This document shows positions 11,404 through 24,594 of a stretch of 64,000 bases of DNA, piece by piece. The stretch is from Punctularia strigosozonata HHB-11173 SS5 (Eukaryota > Basidiomycota > Agaricomycetes > Corticiales > Punctulariaceae): the NCBI RefSeq assembly GCF_000264995.1, contig NW_006767433.1, positions 2,495,074 through 2,559,073 of the forward strand, in the 5' to 3' direction. Positions within the stretch are counted from its first letter, which is position 1. Every line of letters starts with the position of its first letter. The notes under the pieces are model-generated. The model saw nothing but the letters and a program-made list of their open reading frames with translations. It ran no database searches and had not been told where the DNA came from. A program made the position numbers and the translations under genes.

Positions 11404-11803
11404 TCAGATAGCGCCCTTCTTTTCGAGCAGCTCCCGTGCGTGCTCCTTCGCTTCGTCAGACACATTGGGGTCTGAAGTGATTTCGGTTATCAACGGCCTG
11501 AGCTGATGAACATGCCGACTCACTTTTCATGGTGGCTTTGTAGCCAGCGTTGACGCGCATTTCATCTTTGCCGCCGTTGTTATCTTCATAACTTTCCTGT
11601 GTTTTCTCGATATCGCCGGATTTCTCGAGCTCCTCTAGCTTATGGCGGGCATGTTCTTTACCTTCCTCAGAGTTGCGGTCGTTGTTGATCGCGGCTGAAT
11701 GTGACATATGGTCGATTGCGTGAAGGCTATTATTGACGAGCGCACCCTTGTACCCGCCAGCAACACGGGTGGAAATCTTGGTTTGATCCTCGACTGCGGA
11801 CAT
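11404..11803 (-). CDS. Con-6-like conidiation/stress protein
   Basis: Small hydrophilic protein of the fungal con-6 family, named from Neurospora conidiation-specific protein 6; its biochemical role is unknown. Exons 11524-11803 and 11404-11471 give 115 residues. Two con-6 repeats are visible: RVAGGYKGALVNN near the N-terminus and NAGYKATMKNPNVSDEAKEH at the C-terminus, the second split by the intron. The first repeat carries an insertion of roughly 14 residues (from SLHAIDHM) before NNDRNSEEGKEHA, which breaks the usual NPNVSEEAKEHA spacing; I found no good splice pair to remove it. It has no signal peptide. A TATATAAC box lies 65 bp upstream. A second family member is at 61092-61503. Confidence 0.85.
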
Positions 11804-11867
11804 AATTGTGCGGTTTGGATGGGAGTTTTGGTAGGAGATTGGCAAGTGCATCACGACGTGCACAGTT

Positions 11868-11875
11868 GTTATATA
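11868..11875 (-). promoter_or_regulatory. TATA box of the first con-6-like gene
   Basis: TATATAAC on the minus strand, 65 bp before the ATG at 11803. Position and sequence fit a TATA element, as expected for a stress- or development-induced gene. Confidence 0.55.
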
Positions 11876-12266
11876 CCTGGCCCAGAGAAAGTGCGGCATG
11901 ACGATGATGACGTCGAGGATCGTCCAAGTGCGCAACTTGGATGTGCATTGTGAGGTGCCGCCCAGAAGCTACTCGTGGCGGTCCATCGAGCAGCCGACGT
12001 TATGATGAACGTGACATCGGATCTGAGGAGTCCTGAGGCCGATCGGCGACCGGGATTCGACTGCCGTTGTTCTTTAGAGCTGAGCAGTATCATAGAGCTC
12101 CGATGGCCGTACGCATCGTGCGAGTCGACTGCAGCGCTAGACTCTGAATGAGGGTTCTCCGCGACGGAAGTTGTGCAGAAGGAAGGAGTGCACTGCCACC
12201 ACCGGCCACCCCGACGTCACCTTGGCGGATGGGTGTGCTGCAGCTCGCATCGGACCTGGCGATGGT

Positions 12267-14467
12267 ATGTTCGCCCAGGGCGTCTTCCGCGCTGCAGGGC
12301 GCAGACCCGCCCTCCGTGCCCGCTTATTCACCCGCAACCCGGCCCTCCCTGCCAAGCGCTCGCGTCTCTGGCTCCTCCCCGTAGCAGCGGGCACCGCTCT
12401 CGTTCTGCTGCCCCAGCCGACGAGGGACTCGCTTCTTCCCCAGCTCTTCTCCTCGCCTCGCCTAATCCCGTGTCCCCAACAACCGCCCAGGAAGCCTCTG
12501 CTCCAGATCAACTCTCCTCGCGAACCCCAGCTGTCCATCCCTCGCAGGATCCTCCAGTTCTTGCGCGAGTGGATATGGGAGCCCATCCTTACCGGACGAC
12601 GATGCATCTACCTCATTCTCGTCTTCACCCCGGTCCTTGTCACCGCCCCCATGCTACTCGTGGGCAAGCCGGAGAAAAAATATGACGGCGACAGGTGGGG
12701 CGCCGTCTGGTGGTATGAATTTCTCGTTACCCAGATGAACCGTGCAGGCCCGACGTTCATAAAGGTATGCGTCAGAACCCACGGTACCGGTCTTAAACTT
12801 AACCTGCCTTAGCTTGCACAATGGGCAGGCTCGCGAACCGATCTTTTCCCGCCTATCCTGTGTCAACGGCTCGGAGCACTCCACTCCCGAGGCACGCCTC
12901 ATTCCCTCCGCCACACCAGACGCGTCATTGAAGATGTCTTCCAAAGGCCATTTGACGACGTTTTCGAGGCTTTCGACGAGACCCCCATCGGCGTCGGCGC
13001 CATCGCCCAGGTTTACCGTGCAACCCTCAAGCACGATCTTCTCCCGCCCTCTTATGTCACTCCTAAACGCGCTCGCAAGTCTCAAAAGCTACCCGCCGCA
13101 CTCGCCCCCGTGTCAATGCAGGACCCGCCCCCCGTTGTACCCACCGCCGCGGTCGCGATCAAGATACTTCATCCCAAAGTCACCAAGCTCATCGCCCGCG
13201 ACCTATCCATCATGTCGTTCTTCGCCCACCTCATCACCCTCTTCCCCGGCATGCAGTGGTTGTCACTACCCGAGGAGGTGGACGTATTTGGCAAGATGAT
13301 GTACGAGCAGGTTGACCTACGAAACGAGGCAGAAAACCTCGTCAAGTTCGAGGAAAACTTCCAGGGCCGCAAGGACCCGGTGACCTTCCCCCGCCCGCTC
13401 AAAGTGTGGAGCACAAAGGACATTCTCGTTGAAGAGTACCAGAACGCACTGTCGCTCGAAGCTTTTCTTAAGAATGGCGGCGGCCCGTTCAACGACGGCC
13501 TCGCCGAGATGGGCCTCGATGCCTTCCTCAACATGCTTCTCCTCGATAACTTTGTCCACTCTGACCTTCATCCCGGCAACATCATGGTCAAGTTCTGCCG
13601 CCCCTCCACTCGCCGCCTGCTTAAGAGTGTCTGGACTTCGCTCTTTTCCTCCTCCCCGGACCCGCCTGTGTCCGAGACGTTCAACACTGCCGAGTCTGAT
13701 GCACTTATCGCCCGGCTTCGCGCTCTCGAGCACGATCCCGCAGCATGGCGCGCGGCCCTCAGCGAGCTTCACTCGCAAGGCTACGTCCCGGAGGTCGTGT
13801 TCATAGATGCCGGCCTCGTTACCACGCTCAATGGGAACAATCGGCGCAACTTCCTGGATCTCTTCCGTGCCATCGCCGAGTTCGACGGCTACCGCGCGGG
13901 CCAACTCATGGTCGAGCGCTGCCGCTGCCCCGAGCTCGCGCTCGATCCGGAGACGTTCGCGCTCAAGATGCAGCACCTCGTGCTCAACGTCAAGCGGAAG
14001 ACGTTCTCGCTCGGTCAGATCAAGATATCCGACATCCTCACCGAGGTCCTTAAGGCCGTTCGCGTTCACCACGTCAAGATGGAGGGCGACTTTGTCAACA
14101 CCGTCATCAGCATATTGCTCCTAGAGGGAATCGGTCGCCAGCTTGACCCAGACCTAGATCTTTTCAAGAGTGCGCTCCCGATTCTGAGGCAGCTCGGTAA
14201 GCAGATGGCCAGCGAAGGCGAGATACAAAAAGTCGAGGTCCACAACCTCGGTGCGATGATCAAGGTAAGAGAACGCTTCTCACGAAGGCGTGCCCATGCT
14301 GAGCAACATCCAGGTGTGGGTGTACCTCGAGGCAAGAGGATTGGCTTCGGCTGCCTTTGTCAACATAGACGAACTTGTACGATACGACGCGTACGTTGCA
14401 ATTTCTCTCGTTAAAGCTCCGCGAAGCCATCTAACATCGCATGCACAGACTCATGCCAAGCATATAG
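12267..14467 (+). CDS. UbiB/ABC1-family atypical kinase, ADCK2/YPL109C type
   Basis: Mitochondrial UbiB-family protein; relatives (yeast YPL109C, human ADCK2) are tied to coenzyme Q distribution and mitochondrial lipid balance. Exons 12267-12764, 12813-14264, 14314-14390 and 14449-14467 give 681 residues. The N-terminus is rich in Arg, Ala and Leu, as in a mitochondrial targeting sequence, and a hydrophobic segment (LVFTPVLVTAPMLLV) follows. The KxGQ signature appears as FIKLAQWAGSRTDLFP, with Ala for Gly. GVGAIAQVYRA is the Ala-containing nucleotide loop, AVAIKILHP the VAIK lysine, and FVHSDLHPGNIMVKF the catalytic and metal-binding motif. After that, VVFIDAGLVTTL is the DFG-like segment with a D-A-G triad. 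It is divergent from the con-6-like gene. The family is certain; the subgroup is by overall resemblance. Confidence 0.93.
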
Positions 14468-14646
14468 AACACTTCCTTAATGCAGAACCCAACGTATATA
14501 CACAGCATAACCGTAGAGAAAGACTTTTCCCGCCTATATTCAATCATCCCGCCTACTCGTATTCCGGGGCGCCTCATGCCTGGTTCTCCGGAAAATTTGT
14601 GCGTGCTTTTCTTGGTTCCACAACGCTCGGTGGCGTTCCTCGCGCT

Positions 14647-16400
<1,754 letters not shown>

Positions 16401-16456
16401 CTTAGATTCTCAAACAGTGTTACTCGTGGTATTTGGAGAGCGCTGCGACGTTCTGG

Positions 16457-16467
16457 CTTTATAAAAG
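16457..16467 (-). promoter_or_regulatory. TATA box of the old yellow enzyme gene
   Basis: CTTTTATAAAG on the minus strand, about 60 bp before the ATG at 16400. Nearly palindromic, so it could also read toward the divergent fructosamine kinase gene, although 230 bp from that ATG. Confidence 0.45.
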
Positions 16468-16696
16468 CACAACCGCGAGCATTGAGAAGCTTGTTGACAA
16501 AGGTCGCTATGTAAATGCCACACTGATCATGTGGAAGATTGTTATACGGGGATAGATTCAGGTAGGATCCGGATAAGAATCAAGATAAGATGTGAGTGCA
16601 AGGTCACGTCATGACTCCTGCACGCTCTCGATCGCCCAGCGGTTGTCTTCACATCCTTGACGAAGCTATCACAAGCTGACAACTAGTACTAGACTA

Positions 16697-17853
16697 ATGC
16701 ATCCCGTACTTCTCAAGCATCTGAAAACCGCCGAGCCCGGAGAAACATTCGAGGGTTCTTTTCCTCGTATCAGATCTTCTTCAGGGAGGAGTTACTATGC
16801 GAAACTTGGCTCTCCTCGGGACGCGGAGCAGTGGAGAGGAGAGGCTGAAAGTCTTCGAGCTATGGACAAAGCAGCACCCGGCCTGGCCCCGCGCCTGCTG
16901 GCATTTGGCCTACTAGACGGCGATGTCGAATCGTCCGATGGGAATATGAGATCCGGCCGACCATTCTTCCTGTCCGAATATAAGGACATGTCCAGCCTCA
17001 CAGAGGTGTCTGGGAAGGCCCTTGGTAGGAGATTGGCAACGGAGATGCATGCTTATAAGAGCTCCGAGGGTTTCGGGTTTGGGGTGCCCACGTACTGCGG
17101 AGCGACCAGGCTGTCAAACGGATGGCATGAGACCTGGGAAGCTTGCTACGATGCAATGATCGGGGAGCTTCTTGGCTATTTGCGAGAGCAAGGGGGCTTC
17201 AAAAAGCTCGTCGAGACAGGAGATCGTGTCCGAAAGGCGTGAGTGTTGACAAATTGTGTCGTGGTACTAGTGTATTGAAGCCAAATTGAAGCGCGATCCC
17301 GCGTCTTCTACACGGCCTCGATATACAGCCCGTGCTCCTTCACGGAGATCTTTGGGTGAGTGTGGATTAACAAACTCGATAGTGCGTCAACGCACGGTAT
17401 TCAGCGGGACGTTTATAGAGCGGCAACACTGGCACTGACCGTTCCTCGGGCCAACCCATCATATTCGATCCGGCATCCTACTACGGGCATAACGAGGCAG
17501 AGTCAGTGATCACAACGTGCATTCTATTTGCTGTCCTGACCTAACGTCCCTTGTTGGCCAGCCTCGCCATTGCTCGCATGTTCGGTGGCTTGCCTCGAAG
17601 TTTCTTCAGCGCCTATCATGAGCACCGCCCTAAGACTGACCCGGCAGACCAGTACGAGGTCCGCATGGACCTTTACGAAATGTTCCATTACTTGAACCAC
17701 ACAGTTCTCTTCGGAGTGCGTATAGATCTAACACAGGCTCAAACCAGCGCTTGACTAACTTCTACTTTCCGCCGACAGGGTGGATACGCTCGTAGTGCAC
17801 AGCAGAAGATGGATCGAGTGTTGGCTGCGTGTATGGACACATTTAGAGATTGA
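16697..17853 (+). CDS. Fructosamine/ketosamine-3-kinase
   Basis: Phosphorylates the 3-position of sugar adducts on glycated lysines, which destabilises the adduct and repairs the protein. Exons 16697-17238, 17292-17355, 17419-17501, 17562-17715 and 17779-17853 give 305 residues, the normal family length. Motifs in order: [15 protein letters not shown] (lysine of the N lobe), FFLSEYKDM (hinge), [10 protein letters not shown], then LLHGDLWSGN with the catalytic Asp, [15 protein letters not shown] with the metal-binding Asp, and the C-terminal [10 protein letters not shown] helix region. No targeting signal is visible, so it is probably cytosolic. It is divergent from the old yellow enzyme gene across 296 bp. 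Confidence 0.93.
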
Positions 17854-18323
17854 ATTCTAAAGTGCAGCATGCATTCGCTGGTAATCACACTCGTTTATCT
17901 CTGCAATATTACAGGACAAATAAAGTAGCACCTCAAGTAGTTCTGATCTTTATCTATGGTGTGGGGCGCCGGACAGCAGACTGCTTTAGCTACGAAAAGG
18001 AGTATAGATGCCAAATCCGCGCCAGATAATAAGATAGTAAATCCACAATGCCGGTGAGCGTCGGACGCCGTGACTCGAGGCGGCCCGAATGAGGATCACA
18101 TCATACACGAGGCTGTACGCATTGACAATGATCACTTTCCGCCGCACATACCCTGGGTTATAGAGCAGAAGGGCGCCGTGTCGGCGCGATACCTCGCTTT
18201 GACGATGCGTTGGGGACCGGTACTGAAGGGCAATGTATACAGACATTGATGGGTCATTGTAATCACACTTTATTACGTAAAGTATCCAGTTAAGTAGTTT
18301 TCAGCCAATTGAAGACGTGAGAA
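17854..18323. other. Intergenic region between fructosamine kinase and REV7
   Basis: About 470 bp. A minus-strand open frame of 86 codons lies here but has no start context, motif or splice partner that supports it. It probably holds the kinase 3' end and the REV7 promoter. Confidence 0.4.
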
Positions 18324-19858
18324 ATGCAAGACCTCGTCAAGCTCGGTAATTCTGATGTTGAGGCGCTTTGGGGCGAGCCATCCTTATGCTTGTCTCACAA
18401 CGGCGTTGCGAAGATGCCTGATGACCCACTAACATATTACCGCGAGTTTGCGATTCCAAAGTTCGATTGTACCACATGGCCACTGAGATGTTCGCTAACA
18501 GAGACCATCATCGGAATCATTGAATTCAGTACGTCCTCGCTGCATATATCCGGTTGGAATAAGCTCATGAGTTCCGACTGTATAGTCGAGGTTGCGATTC
18601 ATACAATCTTGTATGTTCGGCAAGTTTACCCAGCGGACCTGTTCGTCCGTCGGAAGAAATACGATACTCCTGTATATCAATCTCGTCACCCTGTTCTGAA
18701 CGAATACATCTCCGGTGCCATGAGAGCGGTGGGAGATGAGATTATATCGGTCAGCCGAGGTTACATTGCATTTGGTCGCTCCCGTGAAATACCGCAAGAA
18801 AAATCTGACAGCCGTTTCAGGGAACCATTGACAAGGTTATCTTGGTAATTAAAGATAAAGACGAGGTTGCACTCGAGCGTTTTATCTTCAGCATCGAGAA
18901 AATCTTGAATATCGAGGGTTACAACACCGATGTCGGGTAGAACGTTGTTCAATCGTTCCTGCTGCGAATCACTGATGAGCTTCGTAGTGTCGAGAGTGCA
19001 ATGTCTCCGACTACTTTGGGACAATACTTTCGATCGTTCCTGATCAAATTGAGTATGATAGAAGCTCAGTTGGGCCAGCTCGAGCTTGGTGGTCAGTCAG
19101 TCTTTGCTCGATACCGATTTGAAGCTAAGGCGCATGCCACGGCATCTATCAGACAATACGTCGTTCGCGATTATTCTAGAATGCAAGGAGGGCAAGGTGC
19201 CGGGTGCATCCGAAGAGAAGGTGCGTTCTACCCGCCTTGACGACGGATCCGGATGTACTCAATCTCTCCTCCAGAATGACCCACCGCCATGGATACCTGC
19301 GAATATTGAGCATACGACAGCTGCTTCACCGGAGCTCTCAGAAGTCCACTTGGTTCGAGCGGTCGATACTGGAATAGTTAATGTATGTGTCAAGATTTAC
19401 CATCTTGCCGGTGACGACTTGACAGCGATTCTGCGTGCCATGCACAAATTGACTTTGCAAAGTTGTCTCTAGTAGTCCAGGAGTCCGGCGAGAAACTGCG
19501 CAGGATGCAACCAGAGCCGGAGTATCTCCCTGTAGGCGAAGGGAAAGAGGGGACAGAAAAAGAGAGGACAGAAAAAGCGAGGACAGAAAAAGCGAGGACA
19601 GAAAAAGCGAGGACAGAAAAAGAGGACATGGCACAGCAAGAGCAAGCGCAGGCGCAGGCGCAGGCGCAGGCGCAGGAGCACGTGCAGGAGCAGGAACAGG
19701 TGCAAGAGCAGGATGCGGCGCAAGAGCAGCTGCATGAGCAAATGCAGGTGCAGGCGCAGGTGCCAGAGGAGTCTGACCCTGAGCATAAGGAACAACCTCT
19801 CGGCCGAGACACACGGATGGATGACCAGGGGAACGTTGCAAACGCCAAGGTCGTCTGA
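18324..19858 (+). CDS. REV7: REV7/MAD2L2 HORMA protein with repetitive C-terminal tail
   Basis: HORMA-domain adaptor of DNA polymerase zeta (with REV3 and REV1) in translesion synthesis. Exons 18324-18528, 18586-18749, 18821-18936, 18988-19091, 19153-19220, 19275-19382 and 19463-19858 give 386 residues, against about 210 in human. Diagnostic stretches are EVAIHTILYVRQVYPADLF, VYQSRHPVLNEYI, VILVIKDKDEVALERFIF, TSFAIILECKEG and HLVRAVDTGIVN joined to LSLVVQES. The extra length is an N-terminal addition and a tail of about 125 residues made of RTEKA repeats and Gln/Ala/Glu-rich sequence. The start could instead be the in-frame ATG at 18414. Intron 19221-19274 is 54 nt with no in-frame stop, so its retention would keep the frame. 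It is convergent with SNX4, 70 bp apart. Confidence 0.92.
19549..19685 (+). repeat. Coding microsatellite in REV7: 15-bp units followed by 6-bp units
   Basis: Four to five copies of a 15-bp unit (AGGACAGAAAAAGCG) encode RTEKA repeats. They are followed by about five copies of CAGGCG encoding QA. Both unit lengths are multiples of three, so copy-number change would keep the frame. Confidence 0.85.
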
Positions 19859-19928
19859 TATAGACACCCATTATAGTATCCTACATCACCAAGAGAAATG
19901 AAATAATGAACCTGTGTCCGGCCTTATC

Positions 19929-21775
19929 TCACAAATCAACACGTATCCGCTGAAGCAAAGGTATTATACGCTCCCATTCTTCCATGGACTGTGGATCACA
20001 CGTGTTAGCGCGGAATGCAAAGAACCAGGAGGAATACTGACAGCTTTGTAAAACTCGATCTGTCCTTCTGCGAGGTTACCGAGCATTTCCTTCATTTCGG
20101 CTTCTTTCGCCCGCTGAAATACCGCCTGCTCGCGCAAGGTCTCATCGCTGAATGCGTCTGAGGTTTCGTGGGCGGTAGTCACGGCATCTTGAAGCTATGT
20201 ATCTTAATTAACCACCTTTCTCATTGTGAGAGGTTATTCGTCACCTCCTTGATCTTCTGATCCAGCTTGCGCATTTTCTCTACCCGGCTGCGGTCGTCAT
20301 CGGCACCCCTGATGGCGTCGACCTTGTCCCGCAAGTAGGCACCGAAGCCGAGACCACCACTTCCCACATGCCCCCGTATAATGGCGGATAGTCTGTCACG
20401 CTCTGCGGTGACGTTGGATAGGTATTCCGAGAGTTCCTCAAAGTCCAGCTGTTTCTGATCACGGAGTTTGAGAACAGCTCGATTGGCATGTGAGTATGTC
20501 AGCAATGAATGCAGGTGCACGAGGGATGGATCGGTTGTAGACTGCGTCTGGAACATCATTGGATGAGTTCAGGTACTCGCAACCTGGACTGACTTACCAG
20601 ATGACGCAGCAGAGCAGAAAACTCGAGCAGAGTGTTCGAGAAGTGGTTGAGGGGATCCGTGATCCCGGATTCGAGAAAGCCCAGGCCCTGGACCGCGACA
20701 GCCAAGTCATGGTAGTCTGCCGTCAGGTCTTCACCAGATTCCGGATCCCCATCTCGTTTCAGCCCTCAGACGGAACGAACGTGATGTGGTGGAACCAACT
20801 CAACTCACCGTTTGTCCGACTGCGTACGCGAGTCCAGAGTCGTTCGGACAGCTGCAATCCGTCTTCGAACTTGTCGACATTCTCACGCATGGCAAGAAAT
20901 CGCTCGTCTGGCTTGCGAACGCGCGAAAACGCGTTCAGAAGGGTGTCCGATATGTTGTCAATGAGACCAGACGGTGCTTCTGGCCCGGGAGGATGTGCTA
21001 CATGTTGATGCATGATCACTGTCTATAAACAGCGAGGAAACTTCAAATACACTGCACTACTGTGAGCGGATATCACGCACCCATTCTGTAGACTCAAAGA
21101 ACGCTCGAAGGAGAGAACTCCGTTGTAAAGTCGGATGTCGTGCCAATCGCTGCAAAAACCGGTGCAAGCTAGCACGTCAATGAGCGAGAGGCGAGACCGT
21201 TTGAATAAGTGAAAGCTGACTCGAGGCGGCGTCGTTCCATAAACTCGGGGCTAAAACGATCTCCCGTGATATATTCTGGGGCTATAGTGAGTAAAAGGGG
21301 TAGGGACGTGTTCTCTGTACTTACCCATCCGATGCTTGTCTGGTAATGGTGGAACGACACACGCCGGGAAATCCTTCACCAAATGCTCCCGTAGAAAGAC
21401 GAAGTCTTTATAGCGCCTCCGAGACGACGGGTTTGGTGTGGAGAAGATTGGCAAGTTAGTCTAGCATTGCAGATAACGTCAGGACATGGTCTTCGTGTCG
21501 GAAAGGGATATGCGTACTTGAGCAGTGACGAGATACGACACATACGCATCCTTCGTTTCCGCAAGCTCCTTGACGGGGTCCTTGACGCTGGTGACCAGAT
21601 ATCCCTCCCACTTGGGGTCGTGTGGTCCGCGACCCTCGTCACTATCGGAGGTGCTCTGTCTGAACCCTGGTCCTGACGGTCCAGCGCCGCTAGAAGGATC
21701 GTAATGAGGAGCAGCTGCGACCTGTTCATTCTCCCAAGTCACACTGTCAAATACGTCCTCGTCCTCGCCGAGCAT
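19929..21775 (-). CDS. SNX4: Sorting nexin SNX4/Atg24
   Basis: PX-BAR sorting nexin that binds phosphatidylinositol 3-phosphate on endosomes, recycles SNAREs and takes part in selective autophagy. Nine exons join in frame. The N-terminus is short and acidic (MLGEDEDVFDSVTW). The PX domain follows with RRRYKDFVFLREHL (lipid-binding Arg and Tyr), VVPPLPDKHRMEYI and FMERRRLDLHRFLQR. The BAR region then runs through WTRVRSRTNDLTADYHDLA, QKQLDFEELSEYLSN and a long coiled coil ending EEWERIIPLLQRIRVDL. Two joins depend on choosing the acceptor that restores the family sequence (RM|EYITGDRF and RL|DLHRFLQR); both are GT-AG. It shares a 241-bp divergent promoter with the PTM1-like gene. Confidence 0.93.
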
Positions 21776-22016
21776 GATGTGAGGTTGTTGCAGGTGTGCG
21801 GGGCCAAGACGCGCGATTCAAGGGCTGAGGCGCTGAGGCACCGCAGCGACGCGTGACGCAGATGATCTGGCGCTGCGTTCGCTGTTCCGTGCGCACGACA
21901 CGACAACTTGCTCGCGGCTACGATATCACTCATTATCCAGGGAACCTATCGAGACTAGGTCTGAGACTTCTAGAGACCATTCAGCTCGCCCGACTGCACG
22001 CACTGGGGCCCTGCCA

Positions 22017-24481
22017 TGGCCGCCTTCGTATGGCTGGCTTTGCTGGCCTGGCTTGTGATCCAAGCCTTCGGCTACGAAGTCGACATTTCGGACGCAGATT
22101 ACTCGCGACAGACATGTTCTGGGATGTGGAGTAATGACAAAACCTTCATAAACGGTGCGAATTCACGTCTATGAGTCATTCTCTATCCTCATGGACCATC
22201 AAGTCAGCTTCACGAGTGGTTCTCAGGGACAACTGGCCATGGTGATATATGAGTGGTCAGATGTCGAGTACCTTGGCAAGGTCACATCGGAGATTGACGA
22301 TACCCTACCCGTGAGTCCTACAAGACGTGTAAAAATCGATAACTTGCTTACTACGGGCATAGCAGAAGACATATGTTTGCACATCTGACGCTGTGCGGGG
22401 TGGCTTCTGTAACAGTGATGACCTTGGGCGCTTCATCCTCGATATTCCTGCCGGAAAGACGATTAACGAGACCAGCTTCTGGTCTGCAAGAGTCGCTTTC
22501 GGAAATAGCACCACCTTAGCTGGCGGTTCAGGGGCCGTCGGTTCTTCTAGCGGCTTCTGGGACAACCCTGCTGGCAATCCAGATATTCCTTCGGATAACT
22601 ATACTTCGCCTTGGAGGAGAGGCGATATCACCCCCCGTGCTCTTAATCCCAGTCCAGGCGGTATTCTACGGTATCGTCAGCCCATACAGTACTTGGTTCG
22701 CAAGACAGGGTACTACTGCGTTGGTTAGTAACGTATTGCTTCGATCAAATTGAACCGTCCATTCCAGCCTTGCTGATACACTCGCAGTGGTCGTTCCTGT
22801 GACCGTTCTGTCCGAGAAGCGTCAAACCGACACAGATGTACCCTTCCATCCTAGCTACAGAGGCACGGTCTTGTTTCGGAACGCTTTCGATGGGAAACTC
22901 CCTGCGACAGACTATCCCAAAGTCAACGTAAGGGCCAACGGCGAATGCATAGGTGTTCCTAACGCACATTCTCTCCTAGTTTTACTTCGCGCTGTTCGTC
23001 GTCTACGCAGCCCTAGGAGCAATTTGGGCATGGCTCTGCTACAAGCACAAGGAAGATCTTCTGCCACTTCAGGTGCCTTTGAGCTTCTCCATTTCTCTCG
23101 GTGTAGCTCATCACGCAATGCGTTCTTAGTACTATCTTTCCAGTTTGGTGGGATTCCTGGTTATCGAGATGGTGGCCAACTGGGGTTCGTTCCCGTAAGA
23201 CGCGTTCATTGTTGCCTAACTGACCTACGATCAGCGTACTATCGTTATCTCAACAAGCATGGCAGAGGGACAACAGGAACTGTTTTTCTATTCGTCGGCG
23301 AGTCGCATCTTGCCAGTGAGCGGTTAGGTATACAAACTGATCATGAATATCTGCAGTCGCTATCTTGGATGCTGGTCGCAATGCCTTGTCATTCTTCATG
23401 CTCCTAGTAGTTTCTTTGGGTTTGAGCGTTGTCCGCGAATCTCTTGGACGTACGATGCTAAAGTGTCAGATACTGGCCGCGGTGCGTCCTTCAACCATCA
23501 TTGTGATTGATCTGTTGCTTACTGAGTGGGCGCTATAGGCACACTTCGTGTTTGGGGTTCTCTATGCTGTCGGTGTCGTCGAACTTGAATTAGAATCGAC
23601 TTCTGCACTTGTATTGCTACTATTTGTCATTCCTTTAGCGTGAGTGATTCTCGGAAGCATGATCAGGCTGCAACTGACGTGATAGATAGTTTCACTCTCA
23701 GCGGATTCATGCTATGGATACTGTATTCTCTTAATTGTGAGTCTCCTCCCATTGTGTATATAACCGATTCGCCCTTGACAGCAGCGCGCGGTAGCAACCG
23801 TGGTATACCTACAAAAACGAAAACAACGATACAAATTGGCGATGTTCAAGCGCCTATACTACATCCTGTGGATGGTCGTGGTCGTCATCGCCGTCTTTTT
23901 TGTCGTATCATCGTTCTCCTTCTCCGATCGGCTTGCTGAAGGTAGAATTCATATCCTGCTTCAGTCTGCCATTGGAACTGATGTATCTCGGAACTAGACT
24001 ATGCTGCACGAACCTGGAAAGTGCGCTGGTGGCTTCTCGACGGTTGGCTATCTCTTTTGTATCTCGTGGCATTCTGGGGGATTGCGTACCTGTGGCGACC
24101 GTCCGAGAATAATCGAAGATAAGTCGCTCTCGGATTCTGCTCAAGCGAGCCCAGTATTTATCACCGAATTTTACGCTAGCGATGTCCGACGAGCTTGCTC
24201 AAGATGAAGCCGACGCCGAAGACTACGATCTCGAGTCTATGGAACGACGATACGCCGGCCCAGGACATCCCGGTGAACCGGACGACGACGAGGCTACTCT
24301 GGTTGGCCGAAGAGGAGCCGAGTCCATAACTGAGGATCACGTAGTATTTGAGATTGGCGATGAAGACGTGCAGAGCGACGATGAAGGGTCTCTCAGAAAA
24401 CAGCATCGACAGGATCCTCCTGAGAGGCATAGCAACGAGGGTGCTGATCATGAGCGGGAAGGTCTGATGCACCAAGATTAG
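22017..24481 (+). CDS. PTM1/TMEM87-type GOST seven-helix Golgi protein (two unresolved joins)
   Basis: Lung-seven-transmembrane (GOST) family protein; relatives act in Golgi trafficking or ion conductance. It has a signal peptide (MAAFVWLALLAWLVIQAFG), a luminal beta-rich domain with N-glycosylation sites (NVS, NST, NYT), then seven helices beginning FYFALFVVYAALGAIWAWL and including GRNALSFFMLLVVSLGLSVV and YYILWMVVVVIAVFFVVSSF. The tail is acidic and cytosolic (LAQDEADAEDYDLESMERR). Most introns are clean GT-AG. Two joins are not: after LWILYSLN (23736) there is one base too many before the GTGAGT donor, and after SENN (about 24115-24123) the frame needs a splice where the sequence reads GATAAG instead of GT. 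The gene could be slightly damaged or, more simply, hold two base errors. Confidence 0.85.
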
Positions 24482-24594
24482 CGACAACGATTGTTCTCTG
24501 TAGACTGGCATTTCGTGATACAAAACAGTTAATGATTGAATTGTAGTATACATGGACAGCGGGCAGGATAGCATAATTATGACAAGGGAGGTGG

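Noticed and set aside
17986-18246. Minus-strand 86-codon open frame with hydrophobic stretches
   Set aside because: No start context or homology; composition is explained by A/T-rich intergenic sequence.
19549-19685. CRISPR-like array
   Set aside because: The repeats are short, directly adjacent and in frame within REV7; there are no spacers.
23100-23420. Extra gene inside the PTM1-like locus from long overlapping open frames
   Set aside because: These frames are read-through of introns and alternative frames of membrane-helix exons.
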